This document shows positions 1 through 5,490 of a stretch of DNA of 9,769 bases, piece by piece. The stretch spans positions 1-9,769 of the forward strand of contig WGBS01000196.1 in assembly GCA_015494165.1 (NCBI GenBank). Direction: 5' to 3'. The notes under the pieces are model-generated. The model saw only the letters and a program-made list of their open reading frames with translations, was not told the origin of the DNA and ran no database searches. A program made the position numbers and the translations under genes. This DNA is from Gammaproteobacteria bacterium (GTDB taxonomy: Bacteria; Pseudomonadota; Gammaproteobacteria; S144-34). The stretch's first letter is position 1. Every line of letters starts with the position of its first letter.

Positions 1-2
1 CC

Positions 3-302
3 TACTACCTCGGGATCTTTCTCGTCGGTGCCTACCAGGAGATCCTCGGCGACATGCACAACCTGTTCGGGGACACCGACTCGGCGAACGTGGTGCTCGA
101 GGGCGAGGGCTGGCGGCTGGAGGAGCCGCTGCGGGGCGACACCGTCGACCGCCTGCTGCGCTACGTGCACTTCGACCCCGCGCGCCTGCGCGCCGCCTAC
201 GCCGCCAAGCTGGAGGCGGCGGGCCTCGGGCCCGCGCGCGCCGAGGCCGTGCGGCACATCCTCGAGGCCGGCCTGGAGGGCTACACCTATCTGGAAGACT
301 GA
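3..302 (+). CDS. speA: Biosynthetic arginine decarboxylase SpeA, C-terminal end (5' truncated by window)
   Basis: Only the last 99 codons are present; the reading frame is open from the window edge. The enzyme is PLP-dependent and decarboxylates arginine to agmatine in polyamine synthesis. The fragment contains GAYQEILGDMHNLFGDT near its start, then GDTV, a YVHFDP segment and the terminal YTYLED. All of these match the C-terminus of E. coli SpeA as I remember it, including the near-exact end. The internal ATG at 54 is not the start, because conserved sequence lies upstream of it. The stop is followed after 16 bases by the next gene, so speA probably heads or runs into the downstream lipid gene cluster. 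The catalytic lysine and PLP-binding region lie outside the window. Identification is very secure. Confidence 0.95.
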   Translation, partial: YYLGIFLVGAYQEILGDMHNLFGDTDSANVVLEGEGWRLEEPLRGDTVDRLLRYVHFDPARLRAAYAAKLEAAGLGPARAEAVRHILEAGLEGYTYLED

Positions 303-318
303 GGGGGGGCGGGACGCG

Positions 319-924
319 GTGGCGACGATCTACGACCTCAAGCCGCGCTTCCAGGCGCTGCTGCGGCCGCTGGTGCGGCGGCTGGCCGCCGCCGGCTGCA
401 CGCCCAACGCCGTCACCTGGGCGGCCTTCCTGCTGTCGGCCGCCGAGGGCGCGGCGCTCGCAGCGGCGCCGGGCGCGGCGGGCCCGCTGCTCGCCCTGCC
501 GGCGGTGCTGCTCGTGCGTATGGCGCTCAACGCCATCGACGGCATGCTCGCGCGCGAGCACGGCATGCGCACGCGCCTCGGCGCCATGCTCAACGAGACC
601 GGCGACGTGGCGAGCGACCTCGCGCTCTACCTGCCCCTGGCGCTCGCGCCGCAGGTGCCCGCCGCGGCGCTGGTGGCGGCCGTCGCCTGCGGCGTGGTGG
701 CCGAGGTGGCGGGGCTCGCCGCGCTCGCCGCGGGCGCGGCGCGCCGCTACGACGGCCCGCTCGGCAAGAGCGACCGCGCCTTCGCCTTCGGCGCCCTGGG
801 GCTCGCCCTCGGCCTCGGCGCGGGCGGCGCCTGGGTGGGGCCCGCGCTGTGGCTGCTCGCCGCGCTCGGTCTCGCGACGGCCGCCAACCGCATGCGCGCC
901 GCCCTGCGCGAGGGCCCGCCGTGA
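319..924 (+). CDS. CDP-alcohol phosphatidyltransferase family protein (YnbA-like)
   Basis: This is a 201-aa membrane protein starting at GTG 319, with a G-rich purine stretch (gaggggggg) about 11 bases upstream. The family transfers a phosphatidyl group from a CDP-lipid to an alcohol acceptor at the inner membrane. The signature lies at residues 71-96: N71-AI-D74-G-ML-A-R79, eight residues, G88, three residues, N92, three residues, D96. The family pattern is DxxDGxxAR(x8)GxxxDxxxD, so the first and third acidic positions are Asn here. Hydrophobic stretches before and after the motif (about 33-70, 100-135, 150-185) fit the usual six-helix fold. Length and the Asn-bearing motif resemble E. coli YnbA as I recall it. 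The acceptor alcohol cannot be read from sequence. It is followed by CdsA-like and PlsC-like genes, consistent with a dedicated phospholipid pathway. Family assignment is strong; the specific product is unknown. Confidence 0.9.
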   Translation: MATIYDLKPRFQALLRPLVRRLAAAGCTPNAVTWAAFLLSAAEGAALAAAPGAAGPLLALPAVLLVRMALNAIDGMLAREHGMRTRLGAMLNETGDVASDLALYLPLALAPQVPAAALVAAVACGVVAEVAGLAALAAGAARRYDGPLGKSDRAFAFGALGLALGLGAGGAWVGPALWLLAALGLATAANRMRAALREGPP

Positions 925-1862
925 GCCTGCCCGCGCACCTGACCGCGCCGGTGCTGTGGACGATGGCGGCGGTCCTCGCCGCCCTCGCGCTCGCCACGGC
1001 GCTGGCCGCCCGGCGGCGCGCGCGCGACCCCGAGGGCGCGCGCGAGCTGTGGCTGCGCGTGCGCTCCTGGTGGGTGATGGTGGCGGTCTTCGCCGTGGCC
1101 GTGCTCCTCGGCCCGCGCGCCTCCATCGTCTTCCTCGCCTTCGTCAGCTACCTGGCGCTCAAGGAGTACCTCTCCCTGATCCCCACCCGGCGCGCCGACC
1201 GCCGCGTGCTGTTCTGGGCCTACCTCGCCATCCCCGTGCAGTACTGGTGGGTGGCGGACGCCTGGTACGGCATGTTCGTGATCTTCATCCCGGTCTACAT
1301 GTTCCTGCTGCTGCCGGCGCGCATGGTGCTGGCCGGCGAGACGCGCGGCTTCCTGCGCGCCGCGGGCACCCTGCACTGGGGGCTGATGAGCACCGTCTTC
1401 GCCCTCAGCCACGCCGCCTACCTGCTCGCCCTGCCGCCCGAGGGTAACCCGGCGGGAGGACGCGCGGGGCTGCTGCTCTACCTGGTGCTGCTGACCGAGC
1501 TCAACGACGTCGCCCAGTACGTCTGGGGGCGCCTCCTCGGCCGCCGGCCCGTGGTGCCGCGCGTCAGCCCGCGCAAGACGCTCGAGGGGCTGGCCGGCGG
1601 CGTGGCGACGACGGTGGTGCTCGCCGTGCTGCTCGCGCCGTGGCTGACGCCGCTCGCGCCGCTCGAGGCCCTCGGCGCGGGGCTGCTGATCGGCCTCGGC
1701 GGCTTCGCCGGCGACGTCACCCTCTCGGCCGTCAAGCGCGATATCGGCGTCAAGGACAGCGGCACGCTCATACCGGGCCACGGCGGCGTGCTCGACCGCG
1801 TCGACAGCCTCACCTACGCCGCGCCCCTGTTCTTCCACTATGTCGTCTACCTGCACTACTGA
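921..1862 (+). CDS. CdsA-like phosphatidate cytidylyltransferase (CDP-diacylglycerol synthase)
   Basis: This 313-aa polytopic membrane protein should convert phosphatidic acid and CTP to CDP-diacylglycerol and pyrophosphate. The CdsA signature is complete at residues 269-296: S-x-x-K272-R273, K278-D279, H287-G-G and D292-R-x-D295, i.e. the metal and CTP-binding acidic and basic residues. A second conserved block, ND, then WGRLLGRRP, then SPRKTLEG, precedes it. Several hydrophobic helices fill the N-terminal two thirds. I chose GTG 921 because it overlaps the previous stop as GTGA; an in-frame ATG at 849 would lie deep inside the preceding gene. It is probably a second CdsA paralogue, since the housekeeping cdsA normally sits beside uppS/dxr, and is comparable to E. 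coli YnbB. Its position directly after a CDP-alcohol transferase suggests it supplies that enzyme's substrate. Confidence 0.93.
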   Translation: MSLPAHLTAPVLWTMAAVLAALALATALAARRRARDPEGARELWLRVRSWWVMVAVFAVAVLLGPRASIVFLAFVSYLALKEYLSLIPTRRADRRVLFWAYLAIPVQYWWVADAWYGMFVIFIPVYMFLLLPARMVLAGETRGFLRAAGTLHWGLMSTVFALSHAAYLLALPPEGNPAGGRAGLLLYLVLLTELNDVAQYVWGRLLGRRPVVPRVSPRKTLEGLAGGVATTVVLAVLLAPWLTPLAPLEALGAGLLIGLGGFAGDVTLSAVKRDIGVKDSGTLIPGHGGVLDRVDSLTYAAPLFFHYVVYLHY

Positions 1863-2511
1863 GGCCGACGGCCCGGCACCGCTCGCGCAGGCGCTGTTCT
1901 TCGCGCTCGTCGTGCGCCCGCTGGTGCTGGTGGTGCTCGGCCTCAACGTGCGCGGGCGCGAGCGCCTGCCGCGGCGCGGGCCCGCCGTCCTCGTCGCCAA
2001 CCACAACAGCCACCTCGACACCCTCATCCTGATGAGCCTCTACCCGCTGCGCGCCCTGCGCCGGCTGCGGCCCGCGGCCGCCGCCGACTACTTCCTGCGC
2101 ACGCGCTGGCTGGCGTGGTTCGCCCGCCGCGTCATGGGGATCGTGCCCGTGGCGCGTGGTGCCGCCCGCGGCGCCGACCCGCTCGCCGGCGCCGAGGCGG
2201 CCCTCGCCCGCGGCGAGATCCTGATCCTCTACCCCGAGGGCACGCGCGGCGAGCCCGAGCGGCTCGCGCGCTTCAAGGGCGGGGTGGCGCGGCTCGCCGA
2301 GCGCCATCCGCAGGTGCCCTTCCACCCGGTCTACATCCACGGCGCCGGCAAGGCCCTGCCCAAGGGCGAGGCGCTGCTCGTGCCCTTCTTCTGCGACGTG
2401 CTGGTGGGCGAGCCGCTGCGCTGGAACGGCTCGCGGCGCGCCTTCCGCGAGGCGCTCGAGGCACGCATGCGCGCGCTCGCGGCCGAGGGGGGCTTCCCGC
2501 CGTGGGAGTGA
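1840..2511 (+). CDS. PlsC-like 1-acyl-sn-glycerol-3-phosphate acyltransferase family protein
   Basis: A 223-aa member of the lysophospholipid acyltransferase family, which transfers an acyl chain to a lysophosphatidate-type acceptor at the inner membrane face. The catalytic HX4D motif is NHNSHLD with H55 and D60. The phosphate-binding block is YPEGTRG at 131-137, followed by RFKGG, and a PVYIHG segment forms the fourth block. A hydrophobic stretch at about 17-37 probably anchors the protein. The ATG at 1840 overlaps the preceding CdsA-like gene by 23 bases. A later start would cut into the hydrophobic N-terminus, so I keep it, though no clear ribosome-binding site was found. With its neighbours it can supply phosphatidic acid for CDP-activation. 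It could equally remodel another lipid; acyl and acceptor specificity are not visible. Confidence 0.92.
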   Translation: MSSTCTTEADGPAPLAQALFFALVVRPLVLVVLGLNVRGRERLPRRGPAVLVANHNSHLDTLILMSLYPLRALRRLRPAAAADYFLRTRWLAWFARRVMGIVPVARGAARGADPLAGAEAALARGEILILYPEGTRGEPERLARFKGGVARLAERHPQVPFHPVYIHGAGKALPKGEALLVPFFCDVLVGEPLRWNGSRRAFREALEARMRALAAEGGFPPWE

Positions 2512-3059
2512 GGGCGGCGCTGGCGGTGGCGGCCCTCTGGGGCTTCGCCGAGGCGACGCTGTTCTTCCTGGTGCCGGACGTGTGGCTGACGCTGCTCGCC
2601 GCGCGCGCCGCCGGCACGCCCGCGCCCTGGCGCCGCCTGCTGCTGCCCGCCTGCCTCGCCGCCACCGCGGGTGCGCTCGCCGGCGGGCTCCTGATGCACG
2701 CCTGGGGCGCGCACGAGCCGGCCGCGGCGCTCGCCGCCGTCGAGCGCGTGCCCGCGGTCTCGGCGGAGATGGCCGAACGGGTGCGCGCCGGGCTCGAGGC
2801 GCACGGGCTCGCGGCGCTCTTCCTCGGCCCGCTCACGGGCACGCCCTACAAGCTCTACGCCGTGCAGGCGGGCGCGCTCGGCATCGGTGCGGCCGCCTTC
2901 GCGGCCGTCAGCGTGCCCGCGCGCCTCGCGCGCTTCCTCGTGCTAAGCTGGGCCGCGGCCGCGCTGGCGCGCCGGCTGCCGCCGCGCCGGCGGGTGCCCG
3001 CGGCGCTCGCCGCGTGGGCGGTGTTCTACGCGTGGTTCTTCAGCGTCATGCCGGGCTGA
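2508..3059 (+). CDS. Small integral membrane protein, possibly DedA/VTT-like
   Basis: A 183-aa hydrophobic protein. GTG 2508 overlaps the preceding stop as GTGA and is preferred over GTG 2502. The hydrophobic segments are about 5-33, 44-66, 100-145 (with the conserved-looking core) and 160-180. Residues 107-122 read GPLTGTPYKLYAVQAG, which resembles the re-entrant 'G-P-x-K...AG' region of the DedA/VTT (SNARE-associated) family, whose members have been implicated in lipid movement across membranes. The N-terminal WGFAEATLFFLVPD is also typical of a group of uncharacterised gammaproteobacterial membrane proteins I recognise only loosely. Linkage to three lipid-synthesis genes supports a membrane-lipid role. 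That it is a gene and a membrane protein is secure; the family call is moderate and the function is inferred. Confidence 0.75.
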   Translation: MRAALAVAALWGFAEATLFFLVPDVWLTLLAARAAGTPAPWRRLLLPACLAATAGALAGGLLMHAWGAHEPAAALAAVERVPAVSAEMAERVRAGLEAHGLAALFLGPLTGTPYKLYAVQAGALGIGAAAFAAVSVPARLARFLVLSWAAAALARRLPPRRRVPAALAAWAVFYAWFFSVMPG

Positions 3060-3060
3060 A

Positions 3061-3066
3061 GGAGGG
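3061..3066 (+). promoter_or_regulatory. Ribosome-binding site deciding the cupin gene start
   Basis: AAGGAGGG runs through bases 3059-3066, overlapping the last base of the upstream TGA. It touches the in-frame ATG at 3067 with no spacing, but lies about 7 bases from the second in-frame ATG at 3073. The second ATG is therefore the better initiation site. Confidence 0.7.
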
Positions 3067-3072
3067 ATGCGC

Positions 3073-3351
3073 ATGCCGGAAATCCGTATCGAGCGCGACC
3101 CGCCGCGCGAGCGGCTCGAGGCCCTCGGGGTCGAGGGCTGGCCGGTGTGGAGCTGCGGGGTCTCGACCTTCCCCTGGACCTACGACGAGATCGAGACCTG
3201 CTACCTGCTCGAGGGCGAGGTGGTGGTCACGCCCGAGGGCGGCGAGCCCGTGACCATCCGCGCCGGCGACCTCGTCACCTTCCCGAAGGGGCTCTCGTGC
3301 ACCTGGGAGGTGCGCAGCCCCGTGCGCAAGCACTACAGCTTCGGCGGGTGA
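3073..3351 (+). CDS. Small single-domain cupin (cupin_3 / DUF861-like)
   Basis: A 92-aa protein forming one small beta-barrel domain. The pattern W26-S-C-G, then FPWTYDEIETCYLLEGE (33-49), V-x-P-x-G-G, A64-G-D66, F70-P71-x-G73 and W78-E-V is the cupin_3 signature, also found in the EutQ and ureidoglycine aminohydrolase group. The classical HxH metal ligands are absent, as is common for cupin_3 proteins. The one conserved acidic position, in the YDEIET stretch, is present. The substrate is unknown, and many such proteins are unassigned. The start at ATG 3073 is set by the upstream AAGGAGGG; ATG 3067 would add two residues. The stop overlaps the next gene as GTGA, so the two are probably translationally coupled. 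Confidence 0.85.
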   Translation: MPEIRIERDPPRERLEALGVEGWPVWSCGVSTFPWTYDEIETCYLLEGEVVVTPEGGEPVTIRAGDLVTFPKGLSCTWEVRSPVRKHYSFGG

Positions 3352-3953
3352 GCGCCTTGGACCGCTTCGTCCTCGACACCAGCGTCTTCACCAACCCCGA
3401 CGTCCACGGGCAGTTCGACGCCGACCCCCTCGAGGCGCTGCGCGTCTTCCTCGGCATCGCCGAGCGCGCGCGCGCCGAGCTCTACATGCCGACCTCGGTC
3501 TACGAGGAGCTCGGCCGCATGCGCGAGCTCGGCCCGCTCGCCGCCGACTTCGAGACCGTGGTGCGCATCCGCTCGCCGCGCAAGGCCGGCCTCAGCCTGC
3601 CGGGGGAGATCCTCTACGAGTTCATCGAGGAGGTGCGCCGGCGCATCGACAAGGGCCTGCGTGTGGCCGAGGAGGCGGCGCGCAGCGCGGCGCAGGCGCC
3701 GGTGGACGCCGACGTCGGCCGCCTCATCAACCACCTGCGCGAGCGCTACCGCGAGGCCCTGCGCCAGGGGATCCTCGACAGCCGCGAGGACGCCGACGTG
3801 CTGCTGCTCGCCTACGAGCTCGACGGCGTGCTGGTCTCGGGCGACGAGGGCCTGCGCAAGTGGGCCGACAAGGTGGGTGTGCGCATCGTCGGCCCGCGCC
3901 ACCTGCGCCGCATCCTCGAGAACCTGGTCCCGGGCGGCGCGGAGCCGGCCTAG
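3348..3953 (+). CDS. PIN-domain protein of the 'RNA ligase partner' family
   Basis: A 201-aa protein starting at GTG 3348 (GTGA overlap with the cupin gene; TTG 3357 is an alternative). It has the PIN nuclease layout: FVLDTSVFTNPD with D10 near the N-terminus, E53/E54 in SVYEELGR, D148/D150 in SREDADVLLLAYEL, and D166 in SGDEGLRKWA. These four acidic clusters would hold the Mg ions of an RNase active site. The overall sequence (start FVLDTSVFTNPD, end RHLRRILENL) matches the family annotated as RNA ligase partner protein (MJ_0950 family), usually encoded beside an ATP-dependent RNA ligase. No ligase is in this window. Its role is uncharacterised; RNA cleavage before ligation is plausible. It is the last gene of the operon, and its stop codon shares CTAG with the convergent argH stop. 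Confidence 0.88.
   Translation: MSALDRFVLDTSVFTNPDVHGQFDADPLEALRVFLGIAERARAELYMPTSVYEELGRMRELGPLAADFETVVRIRSPRKAGLSLPGEILYEFIEEVRRRIDKGLRVAEEAARSAAQAPVDADVGRLINHLRERYREALRQGILDSREDADVLLLAYELDGVLVSGDEGLRKWADKVGVRIVGPRHLRRILENLVPGGAEPA
3950..3953. other. Shared CTAG holding the stop codons of two convergent genes
   Basis: The palindrome CTAG supplies TAG as the stop of the PIN gene on the + strand (3951-3953) and TAG as the stop of argH on the - strand (3952-3950). No base separates the two genes, so any terminator for either must lie inside the other gene's coding sequence. Confidence 0.95.
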
Positions 3954-5356
3954 CCCGCGCGCAGGCGCGCGCGCGCGCGGCGCGCGGCCGCGCGCACCTG
4001 GCGCGGCGCGGTGCCGCCGAGGTGGTCGCGCGCCGCCACCGAGCCCTCCAGCGTCAGCACCTCGTAGACGTCCTCGCCGATGCGCTCGCTGAAGCCGCGC
4101 AGGGTCTCGAGCGGGAGCTCGGCGAGGTCGCAGCCGCGCTCGACGCACAGGCGCACCGCGCGGCCGACGATCTCGTGCGCGTCGCGGAAGGGCACGCCCT
4201 TGCGCACCAGGTAGTCGGCGAGGTCGGTGGCGGTGGCGAAGCCGCGGCGCGCGGCCTCGCGCATGCGCTCGCGGTCGAGCGCGAGGTGCGGGAGCATGTC
4301 GGCGAAGGCGCGCACGCAGTCGCGCGCGGTGTCGGCCGCATCGAACAGCGGCTCCTTGTCCTCCTGGTTGTCCTTGTTGTAGGCGAGCGGCTGCGCCTTC
4401 ATCAGGGTGAGGAGCGCCTGCAGGTGGCCGAAGACGCGCCCGGCCTTGCCGCGCACCAGCTCCGGCACGTCCGGGTTCTTCTTCTGCGGCATGATGGAGG
4501 AGCCGGTGCAGAAGCGGTCCGGCAGCTCCACGAAGCCGAACTGCGCCGAGGACCACAGCACGAGCTCCTCGGCCATGCGGGAGAGGTGCATCATGAGCGT
4601 GGCCGCGCAGGCCGCGAACTCGATGGCGAAGTCGCGGTCGCTCACCGCATCGAGCGAGTTCTCCGCCACCGCCTCGAAGCCGAGCTCGCGCGCGACGAAC
4701 TCGCGGTCGACGGGAAAGCTGGTGCCCGCCAGCGCCGCCGCCCCCAGCGGCAGCACGTTGACCCGCCGGCGGCAGTCGGCGAGCCGCGCGCGGTCGCGCT
4801 CGAGCATCTCGAACCAGGCGAGCATGTGGTGGCCGAAGGTGACGGGCTGGGCCACCTGGAGGTGGGTGAAGCCCGGCATCACCGTCTCCGCCTCGCGCTC
4901 GGCGAGGTCCACGAGCGCCTCCTGCAGGCGCGCGATCTCGGCGCGCAGGCCGTCGATGGCCTCGCGCAGCCACAGGCGCACGTCGGTCGCGACCTGGTCG
5001 TTGCGCGAGCGGCCCGTGTGCAGCTTCTTGCCCGCCTCGCCGATGCGCTCGATGAGGCGCGCCTCGATGTTCATGTGCACGTCCTCGAGCGCCTCGGACC
5101 ACTCGAAGCGCCCGGCCTCGATCTCGGCGCGGATGGCCTCGAGCCCCTCGACGATGGCGCGGGCCTCGTCCTCGCCCAGCACGCCCGCGCGCGCCAGCAT
5201 GCGCGCGTGCGCGATGGAGCCGGCGATGTCCTGGCGGTAGAGGCGGCGGTCGAAGCCGACGGAGGCCGTGAAGCGCTCGACGAAGGCGTCGGTCGGCTCG
5301 GCGAAGCGCCCGCCCCAGGGCTTGCGGCCCGCGCCCTTCTTCTCCCCCTCGCCCAT
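3950..5356 (-). CDS. argH: Argininosuccinate lyase
   Basis: A 468-aa cytosolic enzyme that splits argininosuccinate into arginine and fumarate, the last step of arginine synthesis. The fumarase/aspartase superfamily signature GSSIMPQKKNPD is at residues 285-296 and carries the catalytic serine loop. Other family blocks are the N-terminal KPWGGRF, the SRNDQ segment, TPHLQVAQP-like GFTHLQVAQPV, and SDRDFAIEF. E. coli ArgH is 457 aa, so the length fits. ATG 5356 is chosen because GGGAG lies six bases upstream. A longer frame reaching 5461 would run through the probable promoter and encodes a non-conserved Arg/Ala-rich leader. The C-terminus is a basic tail ending at the CTAG shared with the convergent PIN gene. 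Divergent from algZ, as in Pseudomonas. Very secure. Confidence 0.97.
   Translation of the reverse strand: MGEGEKKGAGRKPWGGRFAEPTDAFVERFTASVGFDRRLYRQDIAGSIAHARMLARAGVLGEDEARAIVEGLEAIRAEIEAGRFEWSEALEDVHMNIEARLIERIGEAGKKLHTGRSRNDQVATDVRLWLREAIDGLRAEIARLQEALVDLAEREAETVMPGFTHLQVAQPVTFGHHMLAWFEMLERDRARLADCRRRVNVLPLGAAALAGTSFPVDREFVARELGFEAVAENSLDAVSDRDFAIEFAACAATLMMHLSRMAEELVLWSSAQFGFVELPDRFCTGSSIMPQKKNPDVPELVRGKAGRVFGHLQALLTLMKAQPLAYNKDNQEDKEPLFDAADTARDCVRAFADMLPHLALDRERMREAARRGFATATDLADYLVRKGVPFRDAHEIVGRAVRLCVERGCDLAELPLETLRGFSERIGEDVYEVLTLEGSVAARDHLGGTAPRQVRAAARRARARLRAG
3980..3995. repeat. Perfect 16-base GC palindrome with adjacent alternating GC run
   Basis: GCGCGCGGCCGCGCGC at 3980-3995 is its own reverse complement. 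It is preceded by a 15-base strictly alternating G/C run at 3965-3979. Both lie within the last codons of argH, encoding an Arg/Ala-rich tail, and just 3' of the PIN gene stop. A folded transcript could hinder RNA polymerase leaving the + operon, but there is no T tract. It may only reflect the base composition. Confidence 0.45.
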
Positions 5357-5381
5357 GCCCTTCTCCCGGATGCCCGGCGCG

Positions 5382-5410
5382 AGTATACGGGATCGGCGCG
5401 CGGCGGGCAG
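5382..5410 (-). promoter_or_regulatory. Candidate argH promoter
   Basis: On the - strand TATACT (5387-5382) is a one-mismatch match to the sigma-70 -10 box and stands out in this extremely GC-rich DNA. A weak TGCCCG lies 16 bases upstream as the possible -35. Initiation about seven bases downstream would give a leader of roughly 20 bases holding the GGGAG ribosome-binding site at 5367-5363 ahead of ATG 5356. Confidence 0.5.
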
Positions 5411-5455
5411 GGCGCGCCGCCGCCGGCCGCGGGCGCCCCGCCGCCCCGCCCGCGC

Positions 5456-5484
5456 TTGCAAGTCGCGGTGGCGGCGCCGAAACT
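5456..5484 (+). promoter_or_regulatory. Candidate algZ promoter
   Basis: TTGCAA (5456-5461) and GAAACT (5479-5484) are separated by exactly 17 bases. The -35 matches TTGACA in four of six positions and the -10 in only three of six. TTGCAA lies inside the 8-base palindrome CTTGCAAG (5455-5462). The -10 ends six bases before ATG 5491, which would place the transcript start on or next to the start codon. The evidence is weak without experiment. The whole 5357-5490 gap is otherwise only GC-rich sequence. Confidence 0.35.
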
Positions 5485-5490
5485 TGGTGC

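Noticed and set aside
747..2027. A 426-codon - strand frame opposite the CdsA-like gene
   Set aside because: Low-complexity Gly/Glu/His/Arg composition is typical of antisense to high-GC membrane genes, and the + strand carries intact CdsA and PlsC motifs.
5357..5461. N-terminal extension of argH by 35 codons
   Set aside because: It is non-conserved, Arg/Ala-rich, and crosses the best -10 candidate, whereas ATG 5356 has GGGAG at proper spacing.
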